A DNA stretch of 64,000 nt from an uncultured Eubacterium sp. (lineage in GTDB: Bacteria; Bacillota; Clostridia; Lachnospirales; Lachnospiraceae): assembly GCA_900552795.1 (NCBI GenBank), contig USBB01000007.1, forward strand, positions 1 through 64,000. The letters are read 5' to 3'. Positions 40,522-49,040 of this stretch are shown here, one piece after another; positions within the stretch are counted from its first letter, which is position 1; every line of letters starts with the position of its first letter. A program made the position numbers and the translations under genes. The notes beneath the pieces are model-generated. The model made no database searches and was not told the DNA's origin. It saw nothing but the letters and a program-made list of their open reading frames with translations.

Positions 40522-41733
40522 ATGAAAGAAAAAGTTATTCTCGCTTACTCAGGCGGACTTGACACTACAGCTATTATTCCTTGGCTTAAGGAAAACTTTG
40601 ACTATGAAGTAATCTGTGTATGCGCAGACTGCGGACAGGAAGAGGAGCTTGACGGTCTCGAAGAAAGAGCTATTTCATGCGGGGCTTCTAAGTTATATAT
40701 CGAAGACTTAACTGATGAATTCTGTGACGATTACATTGTTCCATGTGTTCAGGCTCACGCTGTTTATGAAAATAAATATCTTCTTGGTACTTCTATGGCA
40801 AGACCGCTTATTGCAAAAAGACTTGTTGAAATTGCAAGAAAAGAGGGTGCTACTGCTATATGCCACGGTGCTACAGGAAAAGGAAATGACCAGATCCGTT
40901 TTGAGCTTACAATAAAGGCTTTGGCTCCTGACATTAAGATTATAGCTGCATGGAGAAATGAAAAATGGACAATGAATTCACGTGAGGAAGAAATCGAATA
41001 CTGCAGACAGCACGGTATCAATCTTCCATTTTCAGCAGATACAAGCTACAGTCGTGACCGTAATATCTGGCACATAAGCCATGAAGGTCTTGAGCTTGAA
41101 GATCCTGCAAATGAGCCAAATTATGATCATCTTCTTGTACTTGGAACAACTCCTGAAAAAGCTCCTGATGAGGGTGAGTATGTTACAATGACTTTTGAAA
41201 AAGGTGTTCCTAAGACAGTTAATGGAAAGGCTATGAAAGTTTCAGATATCATAAGGGAACTTAACAGAATCGGCGGAAAGCACGGTATCGGTATTATTGA
41301 TATTGTCGAAAATCGTGTTGTAGGTATGAAATCTCGAGGTGTATATGAAACACCTGGCGGAACTATTCTTTATGAAGCACATCAGCAGCTTGAAGAGCTT
41401 GTTCTTGACAGAGATACAACAACTATGAAGCTTGACATGGGAAACAAATTTGCTCAGATAGTATATGAAGGAAAATGGGAAACACCTCTTCGTGAAGCTG
41501 TTCAGGCATTCATCGAAAAGACTCAGGAAAAGGTAACGGGCGAGGTTAAATTTAAGCTTTACAAAGGAAATATAATAAAAGCAGGCACAACTTCTCCATA
41601 TTCACTTTACAATGAATCAATCGCATCATTTACAACAGGTGACCTTTATGACCACCATGATGCCGAAGGCTTCATCAATCTCTTCGGTCTCTCATTAAAG
41701 GTACGCGCAATGAAAGATCAGGAAAATAAATAA
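40522..41733 (+). CDS. argG: Argininosuccinate synthase
   Basis: A 403-residue enzyme joining citrulline and aspartate with ATP. It starts KEKVILAYSGGLDTTAIIPW (PP-loop SGGLDT) and has GATGKGNDQIRFELT and DTSYSRDRNIWHISHEG. AGGAGG lies nine bases before the ATG. It is divergent from argCJBD. argH and carbamoyltransferase genes are not in the window. Confidence 0.96.
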   Translation: MKEKVILAYSGGLDTTAIIPWLKENFDYEVICVCADCGQEEELDGLEERAISCGASKLYIEDLTDEFCDDYIVPCVQAHAVYENKYLLGTSMARPLIAKRLVEIARKEGATAICHGATGKGNDQIRFELTIKALAPDIKIIAAWRNEKWTMNSREEEIEYCRQHGINLPFSADTSYSRDRNIWHISHEGLELEDPANEPNYDHLLVLGTTPEKAPDEGEYVTMTFEKGVPKTVNGKAMKVSDIIRELNRIGGKHGIGIIDIVENRVVGMKSRGVYETPGGTILYEAHQQLEELVLDRDTTTMKLDMGNKFAQIVYEGKWETPLREAVQAFIEKTQEKVTGEVKFKLYKGNIIKAGTTSPYSLYNESIASFTTGDLYDHHDAEGFINLFGLSLKVRAMKDQENK

Positions 41734-41774
41734 ATAAAATAAGAAATTTCATAGAATTTCCTATATAATAAAAG

Positions 41775-41825
41775 AGCATCACTCATGTCAGATAATTTCA
41801 AATCTGCATGAGTGATGCTTTTTTA
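41775..41825 (+). terminator. Intrinsic terminator of argG
   Basis: AGCATCACTCATG and CATGAGTGATGCT form a perfect 13-bp stem, followed by TTTTTT. Confidence 0.92.
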
Positions 41826-41834
41826 TAAATAATT

Positions 41835-41894
41835 AAGGTCATTCCCCCACTACCCTGCAGGCACAAGTGAGCTCAAGACCTTTTGACACTGTAA
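41835..41894 (-). repeat. 60-bp dispersed repeat, copy 2
   Basis: It matches 28,366-28,425 in 57 of 60 positions, in the opposite orientation. Here the repeat stands alone: the hairpins that follow copy 1 are missing. It lies between the argG terminator and the end of the bacteriocin export operon. Confidence 0.9.
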
Positions 41895-41913
41895 TTTTAT
41901 AAACTAATCTATG

Positions 41914-43476
41914 TTAATCCAATAAATCAAGCTTTTCCAAGACAAATTCCAAAATATTCTTTTCGTCTACCACTACCTTGGCATTACAAGCCATTCCGTT
42001 TATAATGCTTCCTGTTTTTCCATCCTTATTTGTGACAGTTGTCTGGTCGCATCTAACCTTTACGAGATAATATGCGCTTCCCGAATTCTGGTTTACTTTA
42101 ATGTCTTTTGAAATTGATTCAATATTTCCCGTAAAATAACCGTATTCATTTGATGGATATGCCGCAATCTCAAACTTTACTTCCTGTCCCTCTTTAAGCT
42201 TTGCAATATCCTGATTTTCCACATAAATTTCAGCATAATATCCTTTTGTATTTTCAGGAAGAATCTGACATACAGCGGTTCCCTGCGCAATATAATTTCC
42301 CTCTGTAATCTCCTGCAGCATATAAATATATCCTGACCTCTGTGCCATTACAGTTGCCTTACCGCTCTCTGAATCATACTGCTTAAGTATATTCTCACAT
42401 TCTCTTTTTTTATCATTAAAGCTAAGTATCTCTGCCGCCACGCTTTGCTTTTCAGTAAGAATATTAATATCTCCGCTGCTATTACCGCTTTCATTAATTA
42501 CCTTTAACTTATCTTTAAGCGCTGACAAACTGTTTTCTGCCGCACTTAAAGTCTCCTTAACAGTTGTAATCTGCTGTTCTACAACTGATATCTGCTGAAG
42601 TTCCAAATTGTCGAGAGTTATCTTTTTCTCGCCTGAAAGTCTGCTTATTACATTCTTACAATCCTCAAGCTGCTTTTTAATGCTTTCGACATCTATACTT
42701 CCGGAAGTCTGCCCATCATTTATCTTATTATCAAGCGCCTCCTTTTGCTTTTCATAATCAGCTATCTGAGTATCATACTGCGCGGCAGTCAAATTATATT
42801 TCGCTATATAACTGCTTACCAGCGTCTCATAATAGCTTTCAGACGATGAAAAACTGTTATTTCTGTTCTTAACACACTGTTCTGCCTGTTCTAATTTGCT
42901 TATCTGCTGCTCACAGCTATTTTTCTGACTTTTAATGCTGTTTATCTCATTTTGTAGCTGCTCTTTTTGCTTATAAATTTCTGTATCAGTATTTTTACCG
43001 GCTGACGCAAGCTTCTCTTTTTTTATTTCAAATTCCTTATAATATTTATTATCCTCATGCGCATTTAACGCAGCATTTTCACCATTTAAATATCTCTCAT
43101 ACGCCTTTAGTATTTCAATACGGTCCGTTATATCATCATATAAAACTTCCTGCGCTTTAACCTCATTTTCAATAGAGGAATCAGCGTCTACGGTAAATAA
43201 AATATCTCCCTCATTTACATACTGCCCCTCTTCTATATTACACGATGAAATTTGACCATTTATACCGACACTTACATTAACTGCGCTCTCCTCACTTCTA
43301 AATATTCCGCTGCTCTTTACAACAATATCCATCTTTGAAAACCACATCCAGCCAACTGCTGTAATAAGTAATACTGCCAATATATAAATCAAATACACCA
43401 TAAAAGGGTTAGGCTTTGATTCGTATACCTCAACACTGTCACTAATATCGGTCATATCCACTATAATAGGTTTCAC
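41914..43476 (-). CDS. HlyD-family bacteriocin secretion adaptor
   Basis: A 520-residue membrane-fusion-type protein with one N-terminal span (about 28-47), a lipoyl/barrel half (INGQISSCNIEEGQYVNEGD), a very long coiled-coil region (about 110-370, rich in Gln, Lys and Glu) and the returning barrel (AQRSGYIYMLQEITEGNYIA). It should link the ABC exporter to the outside. The start is GTG with AGGAGGGG upstream. It is the last gene of the locus, 13 bases after the exporter. Confidence 0.9.
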   Translation of the reverse strand: MKPIIVDMTDISDSVEVYESKPNPFMVYLIYILAVLLITAVGWMWFSKMDIVVKSSGIFRSEESAVNVSVGINGQISSCNIEEGQYVNEGDILFTVDADSSIENEVKAQEVLYDDITDRIEILKAYERYLNGENAALNAHEDNKYYKEFEIKKEKLASAGKNTDTEIYKQKEQLQNEINSIKSQKNSCEQQISKLEQAEQCVKNRNNSFSSSESYYETLVSSYIAKYNLTAAQYDTQIADYEKQKEALDNKINDGQTSGSIDVESIKKQLEDCKNVISRLSGEKKITLDNLELQQISVVEQQITTVKETLSAAENSLSALKDKLKVINESGNSSGDINILTEKQSVAAEILSFNDKKRECENILKQYDSESGKATVMAQRSGYIYMLQEITEGNYIAQGTAVCQILPENTKGYYAEIYVENQDIAKLKEGQEVKFEIAAYPSNEYGYFTGNIESISKDIKVNQNSGSAYYLVKVRCDQTTVTNKDGKTGSIINGMACNAKVVVDEKNILEFVLEKLDLLD

Positions 43477-43489
43477 AAATATCCCCCTC

Positions 43490-45688
43490 CTATGTAAAAG
43501 ATTCTTCTAAAGACTGCTGTCTTACCAGTTCGGCATACTTTCCGCCTGATTCACTGAGTTCCCTATGTGTGCCCTGCTCAATAATCTTCCCTTTATCCAT
43601 AACGAAAATTCTGTCACAGTCTTTAATTGTGCTTAATCTGTGCGCAATAAAAATTGTAGTCATTTCCTTAGAAAATTCATTTATTGTTTTATCCAAAGCC
43701 CGCTCTGTTATTGAGTCCAGATTACTTGTCGCTTCATCCAATATCAGAATATCAGGCTTTTTAAGCATGGCTCTTGCTATCGCAAGTCTCTGGCGCTGTC
43801 CGCCTGACAGATTTGCGCCATTTTCTTCAAGCCTTGTCTCATATCTTAATGGCAGCTCATTTATAAAATCATGTGCCTGCGCCAGCTTGGCTGCCTCCAC
43901 AACGTTATCCATATCTACATCGTCCATTCCAAGCACTAAATTATCATAAATACTTCCGCTGAACAAAAATGTCTCCTGCGGTATATAAGCTATTCTTTCA
44001 CGCAGACATTCAAGCCTTATATCTTCTATATTATTACCGTTTATTAAAATTTCCCCTTTTTCAGGAGAATATAAGTGCAGCAGCAATTTTGACAATGTAG
44101 TCTTTCCTGAACCGCTCTCGCCTACAAAAGCAACTTTCTCTCCCTTTTTAATCGTAAGATTTATGTCAGAAAGCACCTGTCGTCTTGTTCCGTACCTGAA
44201 ATCAAGATTTCTTATCTGTATATCGCCTGCTAAAGTAAGCGGCGCCATTTTCCTGCTTTCTTTCTCTGTCTTTTCTGCCTCCAAATCAAGAATTTCACCT
44301 AACCTGTCAGCAGCTACAACGGCCGTCTGCATTTGGGGCTGAAGATTAATTAAATTCTTCACCGGATCAAGAAAATATACCAGCAGCGAATTAAATGTTA
44401 TTAACGCTCCTATCGTCATTTCTCCGTTAATAACGCTCACGCCGCCTACCCAAAGTATAATTACGCCGCCCACAAGCTCTACAAAAATCTTAAGCGACGA
44501 TTGCATATTACTTACCCATGACAATTTAAATATGCTTTTTAACAGCTTAACAAACTTAATCTCCGTTTCAAGCTTCACTTTTCTTTCTGCATTATATGCT
44601 TTTACCATCTGAATTCCGTTTAAGGATTCCACCATATATGACGTAAGCTGTGAATTGTCTTCCATCTGCTTTCTGTTAAGCTTTTCATACCATTTGTTAA
44701 AAGTAAGTACTATAATCACATACAGCACTACTATAATTACGGCAATTACAAAAAGCTTTACATTCTGAATACACAAAATAACAGCTCCGGCAACTGCCAT
44801 GATTGTATCAATCATTATAGTTAATGTCGCCCCCGATATGGCATCCCTGACATTTCCCGCATCATTAAATCTTGATATTATTTCACCGACACGCCTTGTT
44901 CCAAAAAAATTCATTGGCAGTTCTAAAACGTGCCTGTAATACCCAAGAAGTAAGGCTATATCAAGCTTCTGACTAAGATACAATAGCAAATGCGAACGAA
45001 TTGCACTTAACACTACCTTAAAGACATTGAGCAATATTACGCCTATAGAAAGCGTCATCAGCGTTTTTCTTAATCCGTCCGGCAAAACGCTGTCTATTAA
45101 CTCCTTAAAATAAAATGCACCGAGTATTCCCAAAATGGTATACACAAGTGATGCAATAAAAATATGTAACAATAATTTTTTCTGAGGTAAAAGCAGATGA
45201 AAAAAGCGTCCGAACAGTCCCTTTGTCTCGTTACCTTTTGTAAATGTCTCATTCTTAACAAGCAAAATAAGTATGCCGCTCCACTGATATTTGGGCGGCT
45301 TTCCCTCATCATGTACTTCCCCGAAAAACTCTTCCGGCGTAAGCTTCACAATTCCCACACCTGGATCTGCTATTATTACCTGCTTTTTTGTAATTTTATG
45401 AATTACAACATAATGTAATAAATTTCCGTCCACAATAACATGTGCAATACACGGAAGCGGAAATTCCGAAAAAAATGCTTCTTTATTTCCCTTGACGCCT
45501 TTTGCACTAAACCCCAATCCTTCTGCAGCCTTTATCACTCCATACGCATTTGTTCCCTGCTTATCCGTGCCTGCAACTTCGCGTATTTTTGTTATGCCTA
45601 TCCCGTAACCGTTTTGTTTGCATATCGTTGCCAGACAGGCAGCACCACAATCCGTGATGTCATGCTGCTTTATGCAATAGTATTTCAT
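43490..45688 (-). CDS. Peptidase C39-containing ABC exporter (PCAT)
   Basis: A 732-residue exporter that cuts double-glycine leaders and exports the mature peptide. The C39 domain holds Gln8, Cys14 (QHDITDCGAACLA), His92 (LHYVVIH) and Asp108 (ADPG). Six spans follow (about 165-430), then the ATPase domain with GESGSGKTT, LSGGQRQRLAIARAM and DILILDEATSNLD. All catalytic residues are intact. Its likely substrates are the two GG-leader peptides upstream (47.7-48.1 kb and the second copies at 52.2-52.6 kb). Confidence 0.95.
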   Translation of the reverse strand: MKYYCIKQHDITDCGAACLATICKQNGYGIGITKIREVAGTDKQGTNAYGVIKAAEGLGFSAKGVKGNKEAFFSEFPLPCIAHVIVDGNLLHYVVIHKITKKQVIIADPGVGIVKLTPEEFFGEVHDEGKPPKYQWSGILILLVKNETFTKGNETKGLFGRFFHLLLPQKKLLLHIFIASLVYTILGILGAFYFKELIDSVLPDGLRKTLMTLSIGVILLNVFKVVLSAIRSHLLLYLSQKLDIALLLGYYRHVLELPMNFFGTRRVGEIISRFNDAGNVRDAISGATLTIMIDTIMAVAGAVILCIQNVKLFVIAVIIVVLYVIIVLTFNKWYEKLNRKQMEDNSQLTSYMVESLNGIQMVKAYNAERKVKLETEIKFVKLLKSIFKLSWVSNMQSSLKIFVELVGGVIILWVGGVSVINGEMTIGALITFNSLLVYFLDPVKNLINLQPQMQTAVVAADRLGEILDLEAEKTEKESRKMAPLTLAGDIQIRNLDFRYGTRRQVLSDINLTIKKGEKVAFVGESGSGKTTLSKLLLHLYSPEKGEILINGNNIEDIRLECLRERIAYIPQETFLFSGSIYDNLVLGMDDVDMDNVVEAAKLAQAHDFINELPLRYETRLEENGANLSGGQRQRLAIARAMLKKPDILILDEATSNLDSITERALDKTINEFSKEMTTIFIAHRLSTIKDCDRIFVMDKGKIIEQGTHRELSESGGKYAELVRQQSLEESFT

Positions 45689-45742
45689 ACTTACTCCCCC
45701 CCAAATATCTGTAAAGTCAATCTATTCTGAAACTAAAATAAT

Positions 45743-46684
45743 TTAAAATATAATAAAAAATGATACGATAATTCCCAATACACTTATTATAATAAAACCT
45801 ATTTTTCCAAAGGTCTTTCCGATAATGAACTCCAAAAAAGAAATAATAAATCTAAAACCATCTAACATAACAATCGGCAATAAATTAAAAAAACAAACTG
45901 ATAAAGAAAATACACTTAACACAATCATACATTTGTTTAAGCTGTATCTTATTCCCGTAGTTACAGATATATTATCAATACCGCCTCCTGACCATGCTAA
46001 ATCTTCTGCAACACTGGTCTCGCCCGTTAATGTATCCTTAAATACATCTGTCATCATGCCTGCCGACTTAAAAAATGAATTAACAGAATCTCTTATTTTA
46101 CTTCCTATGCTGTTGTCAAATAAAAGTCCTAAATCATCACCTGTATAATAAATTTCATATTTTATTCTGTCTCCGTCAGCCTTGCGAACAGTAAAAATAT
46201 TTTTCTCTTCTTCCTGTAATAAATAATCTATATCATCTTCATGAAAAACTCTCACCCCATTAATACTGCGTAAAATATCGCCTTTCTGAATACCTGCTTC
46301 CGTTAGCGTTCCTGCACTGACATTCTCAATCCTTAGCCCTTCCATATTCGCGGCAAGCACCGTGAACAAAAATGCCAACACAAAATTCATAATGGGACCG
46401 GCTATGACAATAGCCATTTTCTTGAGATTATATTTTCTTACCCCTGTTTTAGGAATAACATCCCCATTAAATGTATCAAATTCCTTAATACTGCATACCC
46501 CTCCTACAGGCAGGAGCCTCATACAATATTTAATTCCATTTCGATTTACGGAAAATATTTTCGGACCAATACCTGCCTCAAAAGTCTCTACCGTAAAACC
46601 TGTCCACCGTGCCACAATGTAATGCCCCAGTTCATGGAACAAAACTATAATATATAAGCCAATATAAATTAAAATATACTCCAT
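45743..46684 (-). CDS. M50 (site-2) intramembrane metalloprotease with PDZ domain
   Basis: A 313-residue protease with the zinc motif FHELGH (residues 16-21) in the first span, a PDZ domain (about 115-165, EAGIQKGDILRSINGVRVFH) and the second metal motif NLLPIVMLDG in a C-terminal span. It resembles RseP/RasP-like enzymes but is encoded within a bacteriocin operon, between the peptide genes and the exporter. It might trim leader remnants or signal peptides, or provide immunity; the role is inferred from position only. Confidence 0.88.
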   Translation of the reverse strand: MEYILIYIGLYIIVLFHELGHYIVARWTGFTVETFEAGIGPKIFSVNRNGIKYCMRLLPVGGVCSIKEFDTFNGDVIPKTGVRKYNLKKMAIVIAGPIMNFVLAFLFTVLAANMEGLRIENVSAGTLTEAGIQKGDILRSINGVRVFHEDDIDYLLQEEEKNIFTVRKADGDRIKYEIYYTGDDLGLLFDNSIGSKIRDSVNSFFKSAGMMTDVFKDTLTGETSVAEDLAWSGGGIDNISVTTGIRYSLNKCMIVLSVFSLSVCFFNLLPIVMLDGFRFIISFLEFIIGKTFGKIGFIIISVLGIIVSFFIIF

Positions 46685-46729
46685 ACCACTATTTGTCCGA
46701 TTTTTTCGTTGTTTTATTATTTGTATAAA

Positions 46730-46760
46730 CGCACACCACCGCTTTACACGATGGTATGCG
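46730..46760 (-). terminator. Possible intergenic hairpin upstream of the protease gene
   Basis: CGCACACCA and TGGTATGCG pair with one mismatch around a 13-base loop. The minus-strand tail is TTTATAC, so termination would be partial, which would lower expression of the export genes relative to the peptides. Confidence 0.4.
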
Positions 46761-46786
46761 CCACAAGCTTTGCTAATAAATACTGA

Positions 46787-46972
46787 TTATAACAAAGTTA
46801 TTAAATTAGACATTACTTTTCCAAACAATACACCGACATGATATGAAGATATAATTGCAGCACCTGATACAATAATAATAAATGCCATTTTATAGTATAG
46901 CTTTTGAAATTCTTTAAAAAATTTTTCTATTTTATCGCTCAAGTTCCGGACACCTCTCTTCACTTTAGACAT
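46787..46972 (-). CDS. 61-residue single-span membrane protein
   Basis: A small protein with a basic amphipathic N-terminus (MSKVKRGVRNLSDKIEKFFK) and one strong hydrophobic span with small residues (IIIVSGAAIISSYHVGVLFG). It has no double-glycine leader. It could be an immunity factor or a leaderless bacteriocin-like peptide. It lies between the precursor genes and the protease. Confidence 0.5.
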   Translation of the reverse strand: MSKVKRGVRNLSDKIEKFFKEFQKLYYKMAFIIIVSGAAIISSYHVGVLFGKVMSNLITLL

Positions 46973-47019
46973 TACAGTAAACCATAATTGCTTTGTGTTT
47001 CTTAAAATAATATTTTATT

Positions 47020-47076
47020 TAAGAACATCCTTCTAAGGCTCCGCCACAAAATGCCAAAATATTTCCTAGTCCAAAT
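47020..47076 (-). pseudogene. C-terminal remnant of a bacteriocin-like peptide
   Basis: An 18-codon segment with no start reads FGLGNILAFCGGALEGCS and then stops. Gly-rich, two-Cys ends like this are common in class II bacteriocins. A stop codon lies directly upstream, so it cannot be expressed as a precursor. It is absent beside copy 2 of the downstream neighbour. Confidence 0.4.
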
Positions 47077-47090
47077 TAATGGTTAAAACT

Positions 47091-47273
47091 TCATTTTTCG
47101 TATAAAAATGCAAAATATATATTAATTGCAGCAAATACTAACGTAATAATAAGTGTTTCTATACTTATATTTTTATATGTCATAATCATATATATTTGGT
47201 CAACCACGCATAAAATCAATATTATGGAAAAAATTTCATAAACATATTTATTTACAAATTTTGATAAATCCAT
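47091..47273 (-). CDS. 60-residue two-span membrane protein, copy 1 (immunity-like)
   Basis: It has two hydrophobic spans (FSIILILCVVDQIYMIMTY and LIITLVFAAINIYFAFLY). It matches the protein at 51,549-51,731 at about 53 of 60 residues. The position directly after the peptide/membrane-protein genes in both copies suggests an immunity or accessory role. This copy lies outside the apparently identical block, so the two have diverged. Confidence 0.65.
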   Translation of the reverse strand: MDLSKFVNKYVYEIFSIILILCVVDQIYMIMTYKNISIETLIITLVFAAINIYFAFLYEK

Positions 47274-47357
47274 ATCTTATAGCATCATCCTCTTATTTGA
47301 TAACAAGCACCTGAGACAAACTTATATCAGATACTTGTTGAAAGATAAACTACCACG

Positions 47358-47705
47358 TCAATTAAATTTATTACTATTTTTAACAATTACATTAATAAAA
47401 AATACAATTATAATATAAAAAATATACTGTAGTATAAATATGTAACTCCACTCAAAAATACATATTTCAAAAAAATTCATATAAATTACAGATACAATAT
47501 TCCATAATAAAAACCATACCAATGTAAATATCTGTACACAATTATCATAAATAAAATATCTATTTTTGTATTTTTTATTGCTAACTATAATTAACATAAA
47601 TGATATAGCCAAGTTTGTTAACGCATAATAATGCTTTGTTATAATGCTATTATACAAACATATTATACATAACAATGCTTTCAATATATTATTTATTTTC
47701 TTCAT
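47358..47705 (-). CDS. 115-residue membrane protein, copy 1 (probable bacteriocin immunity)
   Basis: It has four hydrophobic spans, many Ile, Tyr and Phe, and a Lys/Asn-rich end. ATG at 47,705 overlaps the stop of the second GG-leader peptide (ATGA), so the two are translationally coupled, the classic place for an immunity gene. The in-frame TTG eight codons upstream lies inside the peptide gene and is not preferred. It is identical to 51,817-52,164. Confidence 0.7.
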   Translation of the reverse strand: MKKINNILKALLCIICLYNSIITKHYYALTNLAISFMLIIVSNKKYKNRYFIYDNCVQIFTLVWFLLWNIVSVIYMNFFEICIFEWSYIFILQYIFYIIIVFFINVIVKNSNKFN

Positions 47706-47896
47706 TCTATTATAGCTCTTGTTAACCAATACGATGCTTCATATACTCCTGATACAACAGCAACCGGTGGGCATACAACTGCTCCAATTACGCCTATTGC
47801 TGCTACACAATAAGTAAAATTTTCCCAATTCCAACCACCATTGATTTCAAACAATTCTTCTATAGACAGAACGTTTAATAAATTCTCTTTTACCAT
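47702..47896 (-). CDS. Double-glycine leader peptide B, copy 1 (class II bacteriocin precursor)
   Basis: A 64-residue precursor with a 21-residue leader (LLNVLSIEELFEINGG: hydrophobic positions, Glu-Leu, GG at 20-21) and a 43-residue mature part starting WNWENFTY. The mature peptide has two Cys (C29 and C41), a GVIGAV helix segment with Gly spacing, and a Tyr/Trp-rich end. AGGAGG precedes the ATG. With peptide A it looks like a two-peptide bacteriocin. The adjacent C39 exporter is the likely processor. Confidence 0.82.
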   Translation of the reverse strand: MVKENLLNVLSIEELFEINGGWNWENFTYCVAAIGVIGAVVCPPVAVVSGVYEASYWLTRAIIE

Positions 47897-47908
47897 TTGT
47901 TCCTCCTG

Positions 47909-48127
47909 TTAAGAATTACACGCAGCATAGATTCCAACACCTACTGCTACAACACAAGCACCAATACAAACACCTGCGCCAACAGGTCCTAATCCCAAAG
48001 CACTACCCGCAACAGATAATCCTTTAACTATACCTGAGCCAACAGTTGCGAAAAAACCGCCACCATCAATTTCTTTCAGCTCATTCTGCGTCATCTCACA
48101 AAATCCATCACTTAACGTCATTTCCAT
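47909..48127 (-). CDS. Double-glycine leader peptide A, copy 1 (class II bacteriocin precursor)
   Basis: A 72-residue precursor with a 23-residue leader (EMTQNELKEIDGG, GG at 22-23) and a 49-residue mature part, GFFATVGSGIVKGLSVAGSA then GLGPVGAGVCIGACVVAVGV and GIYAACNS. It is rich in Gly and Ala, has several GxxxG motifs (GIVKG, GSALG) that in two-peptide bacteriocins mediate helix pairing, and three Cys. AGGAG lies ten bases before the ATG. It ends 12 bases before peptide B. Confidence 0.85.
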   Translation of the reverse strand: MEMTLSDGFCEMTQNELKEIDGGGFFATVGSGIVKGLSVAGSALGLGPVGAGVCIGACVVAVGVGIYAACNS

Positions 48128-48221
48128 TTGTTTTAATCTCCTTTTTCTATAAATTTCTTTACACTTATATGAAAAAGCTATATAATTTACCCGGGCGCTT
48201 TTTCTTAAGTGCTTACTTTGT

Positions 48222-48257
48222 GGGTTTTGGTACTTTCTTTAAATTTCACCAAAACCC
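48222..48257 (+). terminator. Inverted repeat upstream of peptide A, copy 1
   Basis: GGGTTTTGGT and ACCAAAACCC form a perfect 10-bp stem. The T-run is on the plus strand, opposite to the genes, so it could block antisense transcription or insulate the peptides. The same structure is in copy 2 at 52,681-52,716. Confidence 0.5.
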
Positions 48258-48302
48258 TTTTTATATAAATCAGCATTGAATATATCAATACTGAATTATA
48301 TC

Positions 48303-48761
48303 CTATAATATATTAGGATTTATTCCAACATATATGTTACTTAAAGTATTTTCTATATTATGTATGTCTACGGATTGCGTCACATTGTATCCTACCGTAA
48401 TCGGCTGCAGTTTATTTCTTTCTATGTACTTATTTAATTCATTACACGCATCCTGCAACCCTACCGGATTTCCCTTATATGACATCATAACTGCATTTAC
48501 AATTTTCAGTTCTTTCTTGAACTTATATTCACCTATACTTTCAATTTCATTACTTACAGGTATAAGAATTTCCATATCAATAAATTCACCATCAATCCCA
48601 TATGTTGCCATTATCGGATATGCTATTCTTTTTGCGCCTCTCCCGTTTATTTTCAACTCCATATCTCTGCCTATACTTTCTAATTTGCTTTGAAGTATCT
48701 TACCTCTGTATGATAATAGGTTATTTAATTTTAATTCCTGATTTTCTTTAATTTCTATCAT
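48303..48761 (-). CDS. GyrI-like / DUF5085-type protein
   Basis: A 152-residue cytoplasmic protein with the alternating strands and helices of a GyrI-like effector-binding domain (IKENQELKLNNLLSYRGKIL, DMEILIPVSNEI, VNAVMMSYKGNPVGLQDACN, QPITVGYNV). DUF5085 proteins of this kind are found near peptide secretion loci. It may bind a small molecule or guide the precursor; function is unproven. It lies between the riboswitch-proximal gene and peptide A. Copy 2 retains only a fragment. Confidence 0.6.
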   Translation of the reverse strand: MIEIKENQELKLNNLLSYRGKILQSKLESIGRDMELKINGRGAKRIAYPIMATYGIDGEFIDMEILIPVSNEIESIGEYKFKKELKIVNAVMMSYKGNPVGLQDACNELNKYIERNKLQPITVGYNVTQSVDIHNIENTLSNIYVGINPNIL

Positions 48762-48816
48762 ATTCTCACCCCTTTAAAATACAAATCACTCAAACAACAA
48801 TTGATATTGTAATTAC

Positions 48817-48990
48817 CTATTCTTTTTCTTTCTTATCCAAAAATATCAATCCACCTATCACTATCGCTTCAATAATACATTTAATACTAATTTCTGATGT
48901 TCTAAAAAATATGTAAAACAATTCTATTATAGTAAGTCCAAGCACTACATATGCAGCAATGTCTATAACCCTACGCAATTTATTTTTCAT
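48817..48990 (-). CDS. 57-residue two-span membrane protein, first gene after the riboswitch
   Basis: ATG at 48,990 has AAAGGGGG upstream and gives MKNKLRRVIDIAAYVVLGLT followed by a second span and a charged end (FLDKKEKE). It is the first gene downstream of the riboswitch terminator. The same gene is truncated to 32 residues in copy 2. Function unknown; small two-span proteins in this place are often immunity or export accessories. Confidence 0.65.
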   Translation of the reverse strand: MKNKLRRVIDIAAYVVLGLTIIELFYIFFRTSEISIKCIIEAIVIGGLIFLDKKEKE

Positions 48991-49010
48991 TTTTACCCCC
49001 TTTAAAACAC

Positions 49011-49040
49011 AAAAAGGCCGCAATGAAATTCATTGCGACC
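49011..49040 (-). terminator. Riboswitch expression-platform terminator, copy 1
   Basis: On the minus strand GGTCGCAATG-AATTT-CATTGCGGCC is a 10-bp stem with one G-U pair, followed by TTTTT. Its 5' arm overlaps the 3' end of the aptamer. Confidence 0.9.

Larger units (their letters stand above)
47340..48288. repeat. Near-identical duplicated block, copy 1
   Basis: I found no difference by eye between 47,340-48,288 and 51,799-52,747 (fixed offset 4,459). The block holds both GG-leader peptide genes and the 115-residue membrane protein. Flanks on both sides match only imperfectly, which suggests recent gene conversion or selection-driven homogenisation of an older duplication. Confidence 0.9.

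Noticed and set aside
47702..48127. Lantibiotic (lanthipeptide) precursors
   Set aside because: Mature parts have few Ser/Thr, and no LanB, LanC, LanM or other modification enzyme is encoded nearby; an unmodified class II peptide fits better.
48046..48279. 77-codon plus-strand frame opposite peptide A, present twice (also 52,505-52,738)
   Set aside because: It is antisense to the GG-leader gene, has no ribosome site, and its duplication is explained by the duplicated DNA block.
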